Source: JAZUOT01 sp045604805
Lineage (GTDB): Bacteria > Bacillota > Clostridia > Oscillospirales > Acutalibacteraceae
Assembly (NCBI GenBank): GCA_045604805.1
Contig: JAZUOT010000005.1
Coordinates: 1-56,521 of the forward strand
Direction of reading: 5' to 3'
Length of the DNA stretch: 56,521 nt
Shown here: positions 45,817-54,469 of the stretch, in pieces
Layout of the letters: each line of letters starts with the position of its first letter
Numbering within the stretch: the first letter of the stretch is position 1
The notes under the pieces: model-generated
The model's input: the letters and a program-made list of their open reading frames with translations, nothing else
Database searches by the model: none
What the model was told of the DNA's origin: nothing
Made by a program: the position numbers and the translations under genes

Positions 45817-47208
45817 ATGGATAATAAAAATAAGCAGCCGGGAGTATCAGTGTATTTTTTGGGTAGGGGCTTTGAAAATTTAAAAAATACGCTGATATGG
45901 CTTTGGAAAGAAAACTTAAACTCTGCGAAAATGCAGTTTAGCATAATAGACCAGAAGGGATATATTTCTGTTGTTCGCAGCCCGAGATTTATAGCATCAC
46001 TCCTGATAATATTATTTGGCTGCGTAATAATGGCAGCTATGATCGTAGTGAGGGGGATATTGCTATCGATAATGTACCTGTTTGCCTCTGCTTGGCTTGG
46101 AATCATATGGCTTATTGACCAGATTTATAATTCTATGCATGGCTTTTCTAACGCTTGCCCCAATCCTTCATGTCAGACTAGATTTATAGTGCCGGCCTAT
46201 CAGTGCCCGAAATGTGGCGCTATGCATTCAAATTTAGTTCCTGGTAAATACGGCATATTAAAAAGGAAATGTATCTGTGGTGCAAGTCTTGCCACGACAT
46301 TTTTCGGTGGAAAAGCTAAGCTTTCCGCCTACTGCCCGAAATGTAGCTGTGCTCTAGAAGGTGATACCGCCGTAAGACAATATGCTATACCTGTTATAGG
46401 TGGGCCCTCTGTAGGTAAAACTTGCTACATAAATATGCTTATAAATAGAATGTTTAATCAGGTTGCACCTAAAAATAATTGGGACTTTGAATTTTTATCC
46501 AGCGAAAATGAAGCAGCCTACAAACAGATATCAAATAATATGCAAAAAGGAATTCGACCACACAAAACAGAATTAGAAGCACTTACAGCCTATCAAATGA
46601 TGCTTAGGTTACCAGGCAATAAATTCGGTAGGCGTATATATATATATGATATATCCGGTGAGCGTTTCTCGAGCAGTGAGGATATACAGAGAAATATAGC
46701 TTATAGCTACGCCGATGGTATGATTTTTATAGTAGATCCGCTTTCTCTTTCGAGATATGCTATGGAAATGGAAAATAAAATAAACTTGGAAAATTATGCG
46801 GCTAGTGCGAAAAGTTCTGACGATATACTGAACCTCATGCTTATAAACTTGGAAAAAATATTCTTGCGTACCTCAAAAGACCTCTTGAATGTAAATTTGG
46901 CTGTAGTTATAAACAAAGTCGATATACCCGGTCTTGAAAATAAAATAGGTCTACCTGCAATTCAAAAATATATGAGCAGACATAAAGATTGTAAAAATGC
47001 GAGTGAAGCACAGAATATAGTCTGTCAGAAATTCCTGGAAACTTACGGTGCCGGCAACTTCGTCAGATCTATTTCTAATAAATTTAAAAATTTCCAATAC
47101 TTTACCTGTTCTGCCCTAGGGCATAGCGAAACAGGTAAACCTTTCGAGTCAAGAGGCGTCACAGAACCTCTGCTCTGGATTCTAAGTCAGGTGGATAGGA
47201 GTATGTAA
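45817..47208 (+). CDS. Membrane-anchored zinc-ribbon GTPase (DO-GTPase type)
   Basis: The 463-residue product starts five bases after a perfect AGGAGG. Two membrane spans (about 57-101) precede zinc ribbons at 114-180 (CPNPSC, CPKCG, CICG, CPKC). The GTPase domain follows: G1 GGPSVGKT (195-202), G3 DISGER (278-283), MIFIVDPLS, and G4 NKVD (366-369). It is related to the GTPase at 42242 but membrane-tethered, and its G4 is canonical. The pair suggests a soluble/membrane GTPase couple. It is last in the operon. No clear terminator follows. Confidence 0.78.
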   Translation: MDNKNKQPGVSVYFLGRGFENLKNTLIWLWKENLNSAKMQFSIIDQKGYISVVRSPRFIASLLIILFGCVIMAAMIVVRGILLSIMYLFASAWLGIIWLIDQIYNSMHGFSNACPNPSCQTRFIVPAYQCPKCGAMHSNLVPGKYGILKRKCICGASLATTFFGGKAKLSAYCPKCSCALEGDTAVRQYAIPVIGGPSVGKTCYINMLINRMFNQVAPKNNWDFEFLSSENEAAYKQISNNMQKGIRPHKTELEALTAYQMMLRLPGNKFGRRIYIYDISGERFSSSEDIQRNIAYSYADGMIFIVDPLSLSRYAMEMENKINLENYAASAKSSDDILNLMLINLEKIFLRTSKDLLNVNLAVVINKVDIPGLENKIGLPAIQKYMSRHKDCKNASEAQNIVCQKFLETYGAGNFVRSISNKFKNFQYFTCSALGHSETGKPFESRGVTEPLLWILSQVDRSM

Positions 47209-47412
47209 TCACACTACTAACCACCGCAGCAACAAAAACACTGTAAGTGCCTTTTTAAAAGCTAAAAACTTCCTTACGGAAAATTTCTATTTTTTTCGTT
47301 GGTAGATATTTTGTTTTTGTAGATAGTTAGTATACCGAGATAACATTTCCGACGATATTATGATTTGCTACTCTGTTTGGCTCTTATCTGCGTTGTGTTT
47401 TCATCTTATAGA

Positions 47413-47451
47413 TACAAAAAAAACGCGGCAAGAACATAATGTTCTTGCCGC
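47413..47451 (-). terminator. Strong hairpin with T-run on the minus strand
   Basis: GCGGCAAGAACAT pairs with its complement (47425-47451, minimal loop). The plus strand has nine A before it, so the minus strand ends in a U-run. It could end groEL read-through across the intron remnant, or stop antisense transcription. Confidence 0.65.
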
Positions 47452-47458
47452 AGCCTTT

Positions 47459-48008
47459 AGGTATGACGGGCATGCCGTCAGTCTGTGGTGAAAGTACACA
47501 AGGGGCGTAGTTACCGACGAACCCCCAAAGCGACTCCCAAGGTTTACACCATGATGTGTGCGTAGTAACAACGAACTGTGAGAAGTTAGCAGAAGCCGCA
47601 GTAGGTGTAGTTTTGAGATAGGCCAGGCCGAAGGGCTGAACAATGTAAGCGTGCAATCAAATGTATGCTCCAAGGAATGCCTGACAGCAGGAATGGCAAA
47701 ACGTAAATGAGCAGATACTGCATTACTTAGGGTAAATCCGAGGAAGCGGAAAGGAGAAAGCACACAAGGCGATGTTGGAACTGTGCCAGACTAACCGAAT
47801 ATTGTAAGGGACCGTTATTACTGGGTCGCTACGAAAACATGTGTAGCCAAAGCAATCCCCAAGGAAGTGCTTGCTAAAGCAGGTCTTGTAAGTTGCTTTG
47901 ACTACTATAATGAGCGTTATGCTTTGAAGTTGTGTTGAACCTCCGTATACTAAACGGCAAGTACGGTGGTGCAAGAGGGGCTATGAAATATTAGCCCCTA
48001 CTCGATTC
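47459..48008 (+). mobile_element. Degenerate, ORF-less group II intron
   Basis: The 3' end is recognisable: a domain V-like hairpin from GAACCTCCGTATAC to GTACGGTGGTG (47937-47971), then a domain VI-like stem GGGGCTA/TAGCCCC (47977-47998) and the closing CTACTCGAT. Known introns of this class read GAACCGCCGTATACCGAACG here, so this copy has substitutions in the catalytic stem. Upstream DNA (GCGTAGTTACCGACGAAC onward) is GC-richer and folded-looking, like domain I. The length of about 550 bases leaves no room for the usual reverse transcriptase. It may be an inactive remnant or depend on a helper. The 5' boundary is a guess. Confidence 0.55.
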
Positions 48009-48037
48009 TCTGATATCTAACTTCCTAACATCCTAGA

Positions 48038-49672
48038 TTAATACATTCCGCCCATACCTGGATCAGCAGGCATAGCAGGAGCAGGATTTTCTTCTTTTTG
48101 GTCGGTTACAAGAGATTCAGTAGTTAGAACCATACTTGCGACAGAAGCAGCATTTTGGAGTGCTGAACGAGTAACCTTTGTTGGGTCAACGATACCGGCA
48201 GGAATCATATCGACGTATTCTTCTTTGAGAGCATTGAAGCCAAAGCCTACTTTGCCTGACTTTTTAATTTCCTCGACGATAACAGAACCTTCCAAACCTG
48301 CATTTTTAGCAATTTGTCTTACAGGTTCTTCCAAAGCTTTAAGAACTATGTTAACACCTGTTTTCTCATCGGGATTTTCGGTTTTATCTAAAAGAGCTTT
48401 TACAGCAGGGACTGCGTTTATGAGAGCTGTACCGCCGCCAGCGACAATACCTTCTTCTACAGCAGCTTTTGTTGAAGCCAAAGCGTCTTCGATTCTGAGT
48501 TTTTTCTCTTTCATTTCGATTTCGGTAGCAGCACCGACTTTTATAACAGCAACACCACCGGCAAGTTTAGCTAAACGCTCTTGGAGTTTTTCTGTGTCGA
48601 ACTCAGAAGTTGTATTTTCGATCTGTGTGCGGATCTGAGAAACTCTATTGTTTATTTCAGTTTTATCACCAGCGCCGTCTACGATTATAGTTTCTTCTTT
48701 CATGACTTTAACCTGACGAGCCCTACCGAGTTGTTCTATAGTTGTATCTTTAAGTTCTAAGCCAACTTCTTCAGAGATAACCTGGCCACCTGTTAGAACA
48801 GCAATATCTTGGAGCATTTCTTTTCTTCTATCACCGAATCCAGGAGCTTTAACAGCGACAACAGTAAATGTACCTCTGAGCTTATTTACTATGATGGTGG
48901 AGAGAGCTTCACCTTCTATGTCCTCAGCGATTATGAGAAGTTTCTTACCAGACTGAACGATTTGCTCAAGCAGAGGAAGAATTTCCTGAATATTTGAGAT
49001 TTTTTTATCTGTGATTAAGATGTAAGCATCATCGAGTACAGCTTCCATTTTTTCGGTATCTGTAACCATGTAAGGAGTTACATAACCTCTGTCGAACATC
49101 ATACCTTCAACAACTTCTGAGTAAGTCTCAGCAGTTTTGGATTCTTCTACAGTGATAACGCCATCTGAAGTTACTTTTTCCATAGCTTCAGCTATTAGGT
49201 TCCCTATAAATTCATTAGATGCAGAGATGGAAGCTACCTTAGCTATATCCTTAGGACCGTCTATTTTCTGGGAATTTTTTATAACTGTCTCAACAGCCGT
49301 ATCAACAGCCTTGCTTATTCCGTCGCGAACTACCATCGGATTTGCACCAGCTGCTACATTCTTCATTCCTTCTCTTATTAGAGCTTGTGCAAGCAATGTA
49401 GCGGTAGTCGTACCATCACCAGCGACATCGTTAGTTTTAGTTGCAACTTCTTTTACTAATTGAGCACCCATGTTTTCGAAAGAGTCTTCTAGTTCTATTT
49501 CTTTTGCAATGGTAACACCGTCATTAGTGATAAGTGGAGCCCCGAATTTTTTATCCAAAACCACATTTCTTCCTTTGGGGCCTAATGTGATTTTTACAGT
49601 ATCTGCTAATTTATTAACACCTGCAAACAATTTTTTTCTAGCGTCTTCGCCAAAAGTTATATCTTTTGCCAT
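48038..49672 (-). CDS. groEL: 60-kDa chaperonin GroEL
   Basis: GroEL folds proteins in an ATP-driven double ring with GroES. The 544-residue product has KDITFGEDARKKL at the start, the ATP-binding VAGDGTTTATLLAQ, the apical AVKAPGFGDRRK and a C-terminal GMGGMY. It follows groES by 35 bp and is under the CIRCE-controlled promoter. Confidence 0.98.
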   Translation of the reverse strand: MAKDITFGEDARKKLFAGVNKLADTVKITLGPKGRNVVLDKKFGAPLITNDGVTIAKEIELEDSFENMGAQLVKEVATKTNDVAGDGTTTATLLAQALIREGMKNVAAGANPMVVRDGISKAVDTAVETVIKNSQKIDGPKDIAKVASISASNEFIGNLIAEAMEKVTSDGVITVEESKTAETYSEVVEGMMFDRGYVTPYMVTDTEKMEAVLDDAYILITDKKISNIQEILPLLEQIVQSGKKLLIIAEDIEGEALSTIIVNKLRGTFTVVAVKAPGFGDRRKEMLQDIAVLTGGQVISEEVGLELKDTTIEQLGRARQVKVMKEETIIVDGAGDKTEINNRVSQIRTQIENTTSEFDTEKLQERLAKLAGGVAVIKVGAATEIEMKEKKLRIEDALASTKAAVEEGIVAGGGTALINAVPAVKALLDKTENPDEKTGVNIVLKALEEPVRQIAKNAGLEGSVIVEEIKKSGKVGFGFNALKEEYVDMIPAGIVDPTKVTRSALQNAASVASMVLTTESLVTDQKEENPAPAMPADPGMGGMY

Positions 49673-49707
49673 AAAAATTTTCTCCTTATAAAACTTCTAA
49701 CAAATTA

Positions 49708-49992
49708 TTATTCTACAACTGCCAATATGTCATCTTGGCGTAATATTGTATATTCTTCTCCATCAATTTTTACTTCTGTACCAGAGTATTTGCTTGTTAT
49801 TACCTTATCGCCGACCTTAACATACATATCAATCTCTTTACCTTCTATGTTGCCTCCGGGCCCTACAGCTATTATTTCAGCTATTTGTGGTTTTTCTTTG
49901 GCACTGCCTGCCAAAACGATTCCACTTTTTGTAGTCTCTTCGGCTTCCTGCATTTTGATTACAACTCTGTCTGCTAATGGTTTTATCGTCAT
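49708..49992 (-). CDS. groES: 10-kDa co-chaperonin GroES
   Basis: The 94-residue cap of GroEL has KPLADRVVIKMQEAEE, the mobile loop ETTKSGIVLAG and GPGG. The start is the ATG preceded by AGGAGG; a longer frame adds 15 unrelated residues and overlaps the ribosome site. Confidence 0.97.
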   Translation of the reverse strand: MTIKPLADRVVIKMQEAEETTKSGIVLAGSAKEKPQIAEIIAVGPGGNIEGKEIDMYVKVGDKVITSKYSGTEVKIDGEEYTILRQDDILAVVE

Positions 49993-50061
49993 TTTATATC
50001 TCTTCCTCCTTTTAAATTCCGACGCCTTTGAATGCATAAAACATCTAAAGCAGATTTAAAA

Positions 50062-50088
50062 TTAGCACTCTCACATCTCAAGTGCCAA
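50062..50088 (-). promoter_or_regulatory. CIRCE operator (HrcA binding site)
   Basis: Perfect left arm TTAGCACTC (50062-50070), nine-base spacer, right arm AAGTGCCAA (50080-50088; consensus GAGTGCTAA, two mismatches). It overlaps the expected start of groES transcription. Confidence 0.88.
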
Positions 50089-50093
50089 GTCAT

Positions 50094-50122
50094 ATTCTAT
50101 ACCCTTCTATCGCAAAAATCAA
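50094..50122 (-). promoter_or_regulatory. groES-groEL promoter
   Basis: Minus strand TTGATT (50117-50122), 17-bp spacer, TAGAAT (50094-50099), directly upstream of CIRCE as in other HrcA-controlled operons. Confidence 0.75.
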
Positions 50123-50370
50123 TACTTTTTTGTCAGAGAACTCAAACGCATGTTAAGTAGTGAAATGGTGACCGAATTTTAGATGTACAGAATTAATGTA
50201 TGGACTAATAACTTGATGAGGGTGGTGAACAATTTATATACTCCAATAAACTAACTGAATGTTTTTAAAAATTTCGTGTAAAAACTTTTTAATTAGTGAA
50301 ATTCTGACGGTAAGGTAGTATAATGTATGTATAAATTGTTGGTTTGTATTATGTTTTTGAGGTATTCGTG

Positions 50371-52143
50371 ATGGTATTCAGTGATTTAAATACGAAACAA
50401 CTAAGTTTGCTTATGGAGTGCAGAGATATTAATGAAGCCGGTGCTTTACTTGCTCGTTTTGGTTATTTGCTGAGTGATGAACAACTTGAGGATATAAAAT
50501 TATCATATGCAAATAAATATACTAGTGGAAGTAATAGTGATGTACTAAGTATAGGCCAGTTGGAGCAGGTAGTTGGTGGAACTCATGTAAAAGTAGTTGA
50601 TAAGCGCGAAGAAAATAGTAAATTTAAGATTGGCAAAAATAGAAAAGATAATACTTCACATTATGAAAGTCCATTCAATGTTAGTTGTAACATTAACATT
50701 AAGGACGGAGTGGTACATCTAGAAACGCAGCATCCATATAGAAATAAAGAATCTGAACAGATAAAAGCCTCAAATGAAGACATGAACAGTAATACCAAAC
50801 CCTCTGCTTATACAAGGGATCGTGATTCTGGGGAGCATGAGGAAATATCGAATACAAAATATGAAATTCCTCAAAACAGTTCATTTGAAAAAAATTCTAG
50901 ATGGCATAATGCAGTAGAGGAATGTTTTGGTCATATTGTAAAAAAAGTTCGTACTACTCATAACTCGCTTGTGATCGTGACTGACGCAGGTAATTTTGTC
51001 CTTAACCTACCTACTCTTGAAAAGATTGGAGAAGCTCTCAACGCAACAAAAACAGCTATACCTAGTAGTAACGCAAACAGTGGTCGAGCTATTACAGGTA
51101 ATTCCACACAGCAGCATAAAAGCAATTTGAAGAAGACTGAAGATGTTGCTGAAGGTGAAATTGTTGCAGATATTTTGCCAGAAGAACAGCATGAGAACAA
51201 TTTGAACTCTGGAATTAGTAATGAAGGAAAAGATAGTGCAGTAGGAAGTTGTTTGCATACTCCTAATCTTGAAAGTGTTATTTTAAGAACGTATATACAC
51301 ATAAATAATAAAGCGTTTGACTTCGAGAACGCTCATAAAGCTAAAGAAAATCCTCAACGGAATGATAGACAAGCAGATAATGTAGTTGATGATAGTTCCA
51401 CTAATAAATGTATCAATGTAGACGATTGCCAAGTTCATTTTATATCCGATCGGCAAAATAATAGTTCTAAACTTCACGACTATAAAGAAGCCCAAAGTAT
51501 GAGTCAGAGGGAACGAGAATGCAATGATAATAAACTCCAACATTTTACATTTAATGTTGAAGAAGCAGAAGAAATAGTGCAAAATGCTGTGAAATCTAAG
51601 AACATATGGGGGTGGATTGGGTACACTTCCGGCGGATTTATTACCACTATAGGATGTGTAGCTGTTGTAATGAAGTCTGTTGTTAAGTATATTTCATTAC
51701 TGTCTGTAGTGGGATTTTTGGGGCATCCTTTACTGCCCGTAGTGGGACTTTTTGGGATTGTTATTGGTGCTGTTTTGCTATGTACGACTATTGCGAAGAG
51801 GGAGGAGAAGGAGATTAGTATGTCTACGCATATATTGTCGGAGTCTGATGTAGCTACATATGCAGAACAACCTGAACAAGAGGAAAACGCGCTTGAACCT
51901 TTACAAGAAGACGATAACTCTGTGGTGGAAGAGCCTGTGGTGGAAGAGCCTGTGGTGGAAGAGCCTGTGGTGGAAGAGCCTAAGAAAGAAGAGCCTGTGG
52001 TGGAAGAGCCTAAGAAGGAAGAAAAGAAATCTGAAGACGATAACTCTGAAACCGATAACTCTGAAACCGATAACTCTGAATACTATAATAATGTTAATAA
52101 CTTAGATGCACTTAATGAAGCAAATGCAGCATTCGGGTGGTAG
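50371..52143 (+). CDS. Double-glycine leader protein D with hydrophobic hairpin and VEEP repeats
   Basis: The 590-residue product starts at ATG eight bases after GAGG; the longer TTG frame adds nine residues. The leader is residues 1-70: MECRDINEAGALLARFG, LSDEQLEDIKLSY, then LSIGQLEQVVGG with Gly69-Gly70. The cargo is polar and Asn/Ser/Glu-rich to about 400. A strongly hydrophobic region follows at about 411-478 with two or three spans (GYTSGGFITTIGCVAVVMK, LLPVVGLFGIVIGAVLL). The tail has VVEEP and KKEEP repeats (about 517-550) and SETDN repeats. A TATAAT lies at 50319-50324. The C-terminus may be exposed on one side of a membrane. It is divergent from groES and followed by a gutted IS5-type element. 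Function unknown. Confidence 0.68.
   Translation: MVFSDLNTKQLSLLMECRDINEAGALLARFGYLLSDEQLEDIKLSYANKYTSGSNSDVLSIGQLEQVVGGTHVKVVDKREENSKFKIGKNRKDNTSHYESPFNVSCNINIKDGVVHLETQHPYRNKESEQIKASNEDMNSNTKPSAYTRDRDSGEHEEISNTKYEIPQNSSFEKNSRWHNAVEECFGHIVKKVRTTHNSLVIVTDAGNFVLNLPTLEKIGEALNATKTAIPSSNANSGRAITGNSTQQHKSNLKKTEDVAEGEIVADILPEEQHENNLNSGISNEGKDSAVGSCLHTPNLESVILRTYIHINNKAFDFENAHKAKENPQRNDRQADNVVDDSSTNKCINVDDCQVHFISDRQNNSSKLHDYKEAQSMSQRERECNDNKLQHFTFNVEEAEEIVQNAVKSKNIWGWIGYTSGGFITTIGCVAVVMKSVVKYISLLSVVGFLGHPLLPVVGLFGIVIGAVLLCTTIAKREEKEISMSTHILSESDVATYAEQPEQEENALEPLQEDDNSVVEEPVVEEPVVEEPVVEEPKKEEPVVEEPKKEEKKSEDDNSETDNSETDNSEYYNNVNNLDALNEANAAFGW
51923..52075. repeat. Coding tandem repeats at the 3' end of leader protein D
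   Basis: A 15-bp unit GTGGTGGAAGAGCCT (VVEEP) occurs four times in a row, then alternates with AAGAAAGAAGAGCCT (KKEEP). A 15-bp GATAACTCTGAAACC unit follows. Confidence 0.9.
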
Positions 52144-52189
52144 GTGAAGTAAGAAACATTTACTAACATAGAGTATAAGTTTCCAAAAG

Positions 52190-52530
52190 AAGAAAACGAA
52201 ACGAGAGGAATTCTTAGAAATTATGGACGAGATCATTCCTTAGGATGAATGGGTCGATGTTATCAAGCCCTACTATCCCGGCAGAATCCCGAATTCTGTG
52301 TAAACTCTAAATAGTAGTTAGACGTCTGCGAATTAATCAAAATCCAGTCTTGGCTTCGGCCGGTCCATTTTTTCTAGTGGTATTCATCACGGTCAGATAG
52401 AGCATTTTAGCAAGCTATCAGGAAAAATTCCCAATTTTTAATATAGGCCTAACTGATCTAGCATACAACATATTTAGGTATGAATTTTTGTTACGTAATA
52501 CTTCTGTCAGTAAGTGAGAATTGTTACTTT
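52190..52530 (+). pseudogene. IS5-family transposase with internal deletion (both ends kept)
   Basis: From 52197 the frame reads KRNERNS-like then, in another frame, EEFLEIMDEIIP*DEWVDVI and KPYYPGRIP, the N-terminal end of an IS5-group transposase with a stop at the usual Trp. From about 52436 it reads FNIGLTDLAYNIFRYEFLL, the C-terminal end also found at 2700-2760. The catalytic middle is gone. Confidence 0.7.
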
Positions 52531-52557
52531 TTGGGGAGGATATGTAAAAAAATAGCC

Positions 52558-52622
52558 AAAACATAAAAAATGAGTGTCTAGGAGCAAGATTTTCCTCTTT
52601 TTTTGATGTTTTGGTTGTTTTT
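52558..52622. terminator. IS-tail stem between leader protein D and aspS
   Basis: CCAAAACATAAAAAATGAG pairs imperfectly with CCTCTTTTTTTGATGTTTTGG. It matches the stem at 2805-2859 and again lies between two convergent genes. Confidence 0.45.
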
Positions 52623-52680
52623 TATTTTACTAAAAAGGTTTTATAGAGATGACCAATTCTCACAACACTATTACTTACCA

Positions 52681-54465
52681 TTATTTTTTATCAAATTTTA
52701 TCGATAGCTCTTCTAGTTGTTTTCTATCAACAGGTGCCGGAGATGAGCTCATTAGTTCAGAACTATTTTGAACTTTAGGGAAGGCAATAACATCACGAAT
52801 ACTTTCACAGTCCAGCATAAGCATTACCAAACGGTCTAAACCAAAAGCAAGCCCACCATGTGGTGGTGCTCCATATTTAAAGGCATCCATAAGAAAACCG
52901 AAACGCTCTTGAGCTTCTTCTTCGGTGAAGCCTAAAGCTTTCAATACTTTTTTCTGAAGTTCGCTATCACTGATTCTTATAGAACCTCCGCCAAGCTCAT
53001 TTCCATTTAATATCATGTCATATGCACGTGCTTTTGCAGAAGCGGGTTCAGATTGCAACCTATCTATGGCATTATCCAGAGGCATAGTGAATGGATGATG
53101 TTTAGACACATATCTATTTTCTTCCTCGCTATATTCAAACATAGGAAATTCTGTGACCCACAGCAAAGATGGTTTAGTTTTGTCTATGATTCCTAGTTGT
53201 TTGGCTAATTTGCACCTTAGTGCTCCCAGTGAAGTCTGGGCAACATTTATATTTTCGTCGGCAACAACAAAAATTAAATCACCTTTTTCAAAATCCAAAT
53301 TCTTATGCATAGCAGTGATTTCTTCATCTGATAAGAATTTTTCGAAAGATGAAGAAATATTACCATCTTCATTGAATTTAGACCATGCTAGACCTTTAGC
53401 CTTATAGTCCTTGATCCATAAGCCTAATTTATCTATGTCTTTGCGTGTGAATGAATTTGCAGCAGCTTTGGCATTTATAGCGGCAACTACCCCACCATTT
53501 TTTATGCTGTTGGCGAACACCTTGAAATCTGTTTTTGCTAAATTTTCTGTTAAATCGACAATTTCCATCGCAAATCTTGTATCAGGCTTATCACTACCAA
53601 AGCGACGCATAGCTTCATCGTAGGTCATTCTATCAAACGGAACTTTTATATCTATATCCAAGACATCTTTGTAGACCTTTTGCACAAGTCCTTCTGCGAT
53701 GCCCATAATATCATTTTCATCGGCAAATGACATTTCATAGTCTATTTGTGTAAATTCCGGCTGTCTGTCTGCCCTTAAATCTTCATCCCGGAAACATTTT
53801 GCCACTTGCATATATCTATCGAAACCAGATAACATACATAGCTGTTTGTACAGTTGAGGTGACTGTGGTAAAGCAAAAAAACTTCCCCCAAATACTCTAG
53901 ATGGCACCAGGTAGTCACGGGCCCCTTCAGGAGTAGATTTAATAAGTAAAGGTGTTTCTATTTCTACAAAATCATTATCGTCAAAATAATCACGGACAGA
54001 TTTTACTATCTTATGCCTGAAAATTATATTACGCTGCAGATCCGGCCTCCGAAGATCTAAATATCTATATTTAAGTCTGAGTTCTTCATTTACGTTGGTG
54101 TTTTCACAAATTTCAAATGGAGGAGTCTCACTTTTCGAAAATATATGCAAAGCTTCGACTTCTATTTCAATTTCGCCAGTGGGAATATCGTAGTTTTTGG
54201 AAGAACGTTCTCTTACAGTACCGCTGGCAGCTAGAACAAATTCCGCCCGTACTTTGAAAGCTTGAGAAAATATATCTTTGTCCGTATTGTCATCGAACGC
54301 AAGCTGTACGATTCCAGTTTTATCACGTAAATCTATAAAAATTAGTTGTCCTAAGTCACGCTGTCGCTGTACCCAACCGCAAACAGTAACTTTTTTTCCA
54401 ATACATTCTTTATTTAAATTACCGCAGTAATCAGTTCTTTTGAAGTTAGTAACTTGTTGTTCCAT
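52681..54465 (-). CDS. aspS: Aspartyl-tRNA synthetase
   Basis: This class II synthetase charges tRNA-Asp (or Asp/Asn). The 594-residue product has an N-terminal OB fold (GKKVTVCGWVQRQRDLG), motif 2 FRDEDLRADRQPEFTQID, the bacterial GAD insertion, and motif 3 GGLAFGLDRLVML. It lies 4 bp after hisS, the conserved hisS-aspS pair of Firmicutes. Confidence 0.97.
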   Translation of the reverse strand: MEQQVTNFKRTDYCGNLNKECIGKKVTVCGWVQRQRDLGQLIFIDLRDKTGIVQLAFDDNTDKDIFSQAFKVRAEFVLAASGTVRERSSKNYDIPTGEIEIEVEALHIFSKSETPPFEICENTNVNEELRLKYRYLDLRRPDLQRNIIFRHKIVKSVRDYFDDNDFVEIETPLLIKSTPEGARDYLVPSRVFGGSFFALPQSPQLYKQLCMLSGFDRYMQVAKCFRDEDLRADRQPEFTQIDYEMSFADENDIMGIAEGLVQKVYKDVLDIDIKVPFDRMTYDEAMRRFGSDKPDTRFAMEIVDLTENLAKTDFKVFANSIKNGGVVAAINAKAAANSFTRKDIDKLGLWIKDYKAKGLAWSKFNEDGNISSSFEKFLSDEEITAMHKNLDFEKGDLIFVVADENINVAQTSLGALRCKLAKQLGIIDKTKPSLLWVTEFPMFEYSEEENRYVSKHHPFTMPLDNAIDRLQSEPASAKARAYDMILNGNELGGGSIRISDSELQKKVLKALGFTEEEAQERFGFLMDAFKYGAPPHGGLAFGLDRLVMLMLDCESIRDVIAFPKVQNSSELMSSSPAPVDRKQLEELSIKFDKK

Positions 54466-54469
54466 TTAT

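Noticed and set aside
47384..47974. Minus-strand frames of 83-120 codons next to the intron remnant
   Set aside because: They cover structured intron RNA and a terminator hairpin, and have no starts with ribosome sites.
51860..52105. 81-codon plus-strand frame of Trp-Lys-Ser-Leu repeats
   Set aside because: Out-of-frame reading of the VEEP repeats in leader protein D.
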